A DNA stretch of 64,000 bases. Source: Candidatus Eiseniibacteriota bacterium (lineage in GTDB: Bacteria; Orphanbacterota; Orphanbacteria; Orphanbacterales; Orphanbacteraceae). Below are positions 61,759-64,000 of this stretch, piece after piece; within the stretch, counting starts at the first letter, position 1, and each line of letters starts with the position of its first letter. The notes under the pieces were generated by a model. It had not been told where the DNA came from, made no database searches, and was given only the letters and a program-made list of their open reading frames with translations. A program made the position numbers and the translations under genes. The stretch is from assembly GCA_029262235.1 (NCBI GenBank), contig JAJCZU010000003.1:567990-631989 (forward strand). Direction: 5' to 3'.

Positions 61759-63684
61759 ATGGCACAGAACCACCTGAGAAATGTGGCCGTGATCGCGCAC
61801 GTCGACCACGGCAAGACGACCTTGACCGATCAGCTCCTCTACCAGTGCGGCATGTTCCGCGCCGAAGATCTCGGCAAGCTGGCCGGCGGCCAGCACAACC
61901 TCATCATGGACACCGGCGATCTCGAGCGCGAACGCGGCATCACGATCACCTCCAAGAATGTGGCCGTGAACTACCGGCACAAGGACGGCGCCGACTACAA
62001 GATCAACCTGATCGACACTCCCGGTCACGCCGACTTCGGCGGGGAAGTCGAGCGTGTTCTGAACATGGCCGACGGCTGCCTGCTCGTCGTCGACGCGTTC
62101 GAGGGGCCGATGCCCCAGACGCGGTTCGTACTTTCGAAAGCGCTCGCGATCGGGCTGAAGCCCGTTGTCGTCATCAACAAGATCGACAAACCGAATGCGC
62201 GTCCCGACGATGTCGTGAACGAAGTGTTCGACCTGCTCGGCGAACTCGACGCTCCTGACGAGTCTCTCGACTTTCCGATCGTGTACGCGTCCGCGAAGAA
62301 CGGATGGGCCACGCTCGACATCACGCGTACGGGCGACAATCACCCTGAGACCATCGCCGATTTGTTCGAAGCGATCCTGACGCACGTCCCGGCCCCTTAC
62401 GCCGAAGGTTCCTCGCGTGGCGCCACCGCCGGTTTTTCCAGTGGTACCAAGGCGCTTGCCGCACCGCTTCAGATGATGGTGACCTCGATTCAGTACTCGG
62501 ACTACGTCGGTCGCGTCGCGATCGGCCGTGTCACCGCCGGGCGCATCACCGCCGGGCAGAAGGTGACCGTGATCAATCGTGCCGGCGAAGGAAGCATGCA
62601 GCGAATTCTGAAGCTGCACGTTTTCGACGGCCTTACGAAGAAGGAAGCGAACGAAGTCATCGCCGGAGACATCTGCGCCGTCGTCGGGCTGAACCCGATC
62701 GACATCGGCTGCACGATCGCGTGCCCCGACAATCCCGAAGCCCTCTCCGCGGTCGAGATCGACGAGCCCACGCTCAAGATGACGTTCCGCATCAACGATT
62801 CGCCCTTCGGCGGGCGCGGCCGTTTCGTGACGAGCCGCCAGATCGGAGAGCGCCTCGCGAAGGAACTCCAGTCGAACGTGGCGCTCCGTGTCGAAAAGGG
62901 ACTCACCGATGCCGCGCAGTTTCTCGTTTCCGGGCGCGGCCTCATGCATCTCGGCGTTCTGATCGAAGAGATGCGCCGCGAAGGATACGAGCTTCAGGTC
63001 GGCCGGCCCGAAGTCATCTTGAAGCGGATCGACGACAAACTGCACGAGCCGATCGAACAGCTCGTCGTTGACTGTCCGAGCGAATGTCAGAAGGATGTCA
63101 TGCGTCTCGTCGGAGATCGTCGGGCCGAGATCGTCCGCATGGATCCGAAGGCCGGAGCCGGCGACTACGTGCACATGGAATTCACGATTCCTTCGCGCGG
63201 TCTCATCGGCCTGCGCACGCGCATGCTGACCGCCACTCAGGGACGCGCCGTGATGCACCACAACCTGCTTCGCTACGAACTCGCGCGCGGTGATGTGCCG
63301 AAGCGGAATGCCGGCGTCATGATTGCAAGTCATACCGGGCCCGTTACCGCCTACTCACTCGACCGCCTGTTCGATCGCGGCGACTTCTTCGTCGCGCCCG
63401 GCGACGAAGTGTACGAAGGACAGATTGTGGGCGAGCACTGTAAAAGCGCGAGTCTCGGCGTCAACCTGACCACGAACAAGAAGCTCACGAACGTCCGCGC
63501 TTCGGGAACCGATGATGCGACGAAAGTGAAACCGGCCCGCGAGATGTCGCTCGAAGCGTGTCTCGAATACATCGAAGAAGATGAACTCGTGGAAGTGACC
63601 GGCGAAAAAATCCGCATGCGAAAGACCGTGCTGCGGGAAGGTGATCGCCGACGTGAAGAACGCCGGGCCAAAGCGCCGAAATAA
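61759..63684 (+). CDS. typA: Translational GTPase TypA/BipA
   Basis: 641 residues with the elongation-factor-like GTPase domain: AHVDHGKTT (G1), RERGITITS (G2), DTPGHADFGG (G3) and NKIDK (G4). EF-G-like domains follow, including the FRINDSPFGGRGR block typical of TypA, and a C-terminal domain unique to the family (TNVRASGTDDATKV). It acts at the ribosome during stress and assembly. Relative to E. coli TypA as I recall it, an extra stretch of about 16 residues (SSRGATAGFSSGTKALAA) lies between the GTPase domain and domain 2. RBS GGAGAAG precedes the ATG. Confidence 0.97.
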   Translation: MAQNHLRNVAVIAHVDHGKTTLTDQLLYQCGMFRAEDLGKLAGGQHNLIMDTGDLERERGITITSKNVAVNYRHKDGADYKINLIDTPGHADFGGEVERVLNMADGCLLVVDAFEGPMPQTRFVLSKALAIGLKPVVVINKIDKPNARPDDVVNEVFDLLGELDAPDESLDFPIVYASAKNGWATLDITRTGDNHPETIADLFEAILTHVPAPYAEGSSRGATAGFSSGTKALAAPLQMMVTSIQYSDYVGRVAIGRVTAGRITAGQKVTVINRAGEGSMQRILKLHVFDGLTKKEANEVIAGDICAVVGLNPIDIGCTIACPDNPEALSAVEIDEPTLKMTFRINDSPFGGRGRFVTSRQIGERLAKELQSNVALRVEKGLTDAAQFLVSGRGLMHLGVLIEEMRREGYELQVGRPEVILKRIDDKLHEPIEQLVVDCPSECQKDVMRLVGDRRAEIVRMDPKAGAGDYVHMEFTIPSRGLIGLRTRMLTATQGRAVMHHNLLRYELARGDVPKRNAGVMIASHTGPVTAYSLDRLFDRGDFFVAPGDEVYEGQIVGEHCKSASLGVNLTTNKKLTNVRASGTDDATKVKPAREMSLEACLEYIEEDELVEVTGEKIRMRKTVLREGDRRREERRAKAPK

Positions 63685-63704
63685 AGTAGAAGGTAGTGTG
63701 GCGG

Positions 63705-64000
63705 GCGCGCGAGATGCGGGCGTGCGCGCGTCGTTCGTCACTTCCTTTCGCCCGCTCGACCTGGCCAACTGGCCACCACGGAGGCCTCGCGGGCTCCAGG
63801 AATGTGACTCCGCCGCGCGCGTGTCCCACCCCCACGATTAGATGATGGAAGAGGGGAGTGCGCGCGAGGATGCGCGCGTGCGCGCGTCGTCGTCACTTCC
63901 TTTCGCCCGCTCGACCTGGCCAACTGGCCACCACGGAGGCCTCGCGGGCTCCAGGAATGTGACTCCGCCGCGCGCGGCCCACCCCCACGATTAGATGATG
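63705..64000. repeat. Imperfect tandem repeat of about 155 bp at the window edge
   Basis: Two units, 63705-63847 and 63860-64000, are nearly identical from GCGCGCGA to CACGATTAGATGATG, with small indels (a TTC/TC difference and a GTGTCCC/GGCCC difference) and a 12-base spacer. Each contains TGGCCA-AC-TGGCCA and a hairpin (GGAGGCC-TCGC-GGGCTCC). The second unit stops at the last base, so more copies may follow. I see no convincing gene in this 316-base stretch after typA. Confidence 0.8.

Noticed and set aside
60196-63333. Open frame of 1045 codons on the minus strand across the symporter and typA
   Set aside because: It runs through two well-identified genes in other frames and encodes Arg-rich sequence without motifs.
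63705-64000. CRISPR array
   Set aside because: Units are about 155 bp with nearly identical full length, not short repeats with unique spacers, and no cas genes are in the window.

Overview
The window is 64 kb of GC-rich bacterial DNA (GC strongly favoured at third codon positions), densely packed with genes on both strands. I see no rRNA, tRNA, CRISPR array or insertion sequence. Several features point to a Gram-negative member of the FCB group: Omp85/TamA-like and TonB-dependent outer-membrane proteins, many secreted proteins ending in a FlgD-like C-terminal domain with a PNPFNP-type motif, pyruvate:ferredoxin oxidoreductase, and Ser/Thr kinases fused to TPR repeats next to an ECF sigma factor. 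This set is typical of uncultured lineages such as Krumholzibacteriota, Eisenbacteria or Latescibacterota. The phylum is an inference, not something a marker gene here proves.

Layout. 1-10047: two divergent gene sets share one short intergenic region that carries two identical palindromes 20 bp apart. Leftward are a nucleotide-translocase-like transporter, a beta-lactamase-fold serine hydrolase, a TamA-like Omp85 protein and a TamB-like protein (cut by the window edge). Rightward are a secreted dikinase-like protein and a second serine hydrolase. In both directions the serine hydrolase starts inside the stop codon of the gene before it (ATGA overlap). 10268-19861: a fasciclin protein, several large secreted proteins with C-terminal sorting domains, and small or unknown genes. 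19979-24564: a PFOR and dihydroorotate-dehydrogenase-like operon. 24668-27918: a secreted hypothetical protein, an HPP-family membrane protein and a GT39-like glycosyltransferase. 27997-39110: two kinase-TPR proteins, an ECF sigma factor, a trypsin-like protease, a lipoprotein-type MTA/SAH nucleosidase, a disordered hypothetical protein, an RDD protein and YtoQ. 39125-48319: secreted or outer-membrane proteins, including a TonB receptor and a subtilase. 48409-56153: homocysteine methyltransferase family, a PQQ-propeller lipoprotein gene interrupted by an in-frame TGA, an M13 peptidase, and an operon of a phosphatase-superfamily protein, GT87 and GT2. 56244-58751: an ArsR-methyltransferase fusion followed by ahcY, behind a consensus promoter with an operator-like palindrome. 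58810-64000: a decayed FG-GAP/ASPIC pseudogene, a tautomerase, a sodium:solute symporter, typA, and an imperfect tandem repeat of about 155 bp running to the window edge.

The most interesting parts are the mirror-image divergent cluster with its shared tandem operator and a secreted, glucan-water-dikinase-like protein, the ArsR-methyltransferase/ahcY control region, and two broken genes (49496-50653 and 58810-59470).
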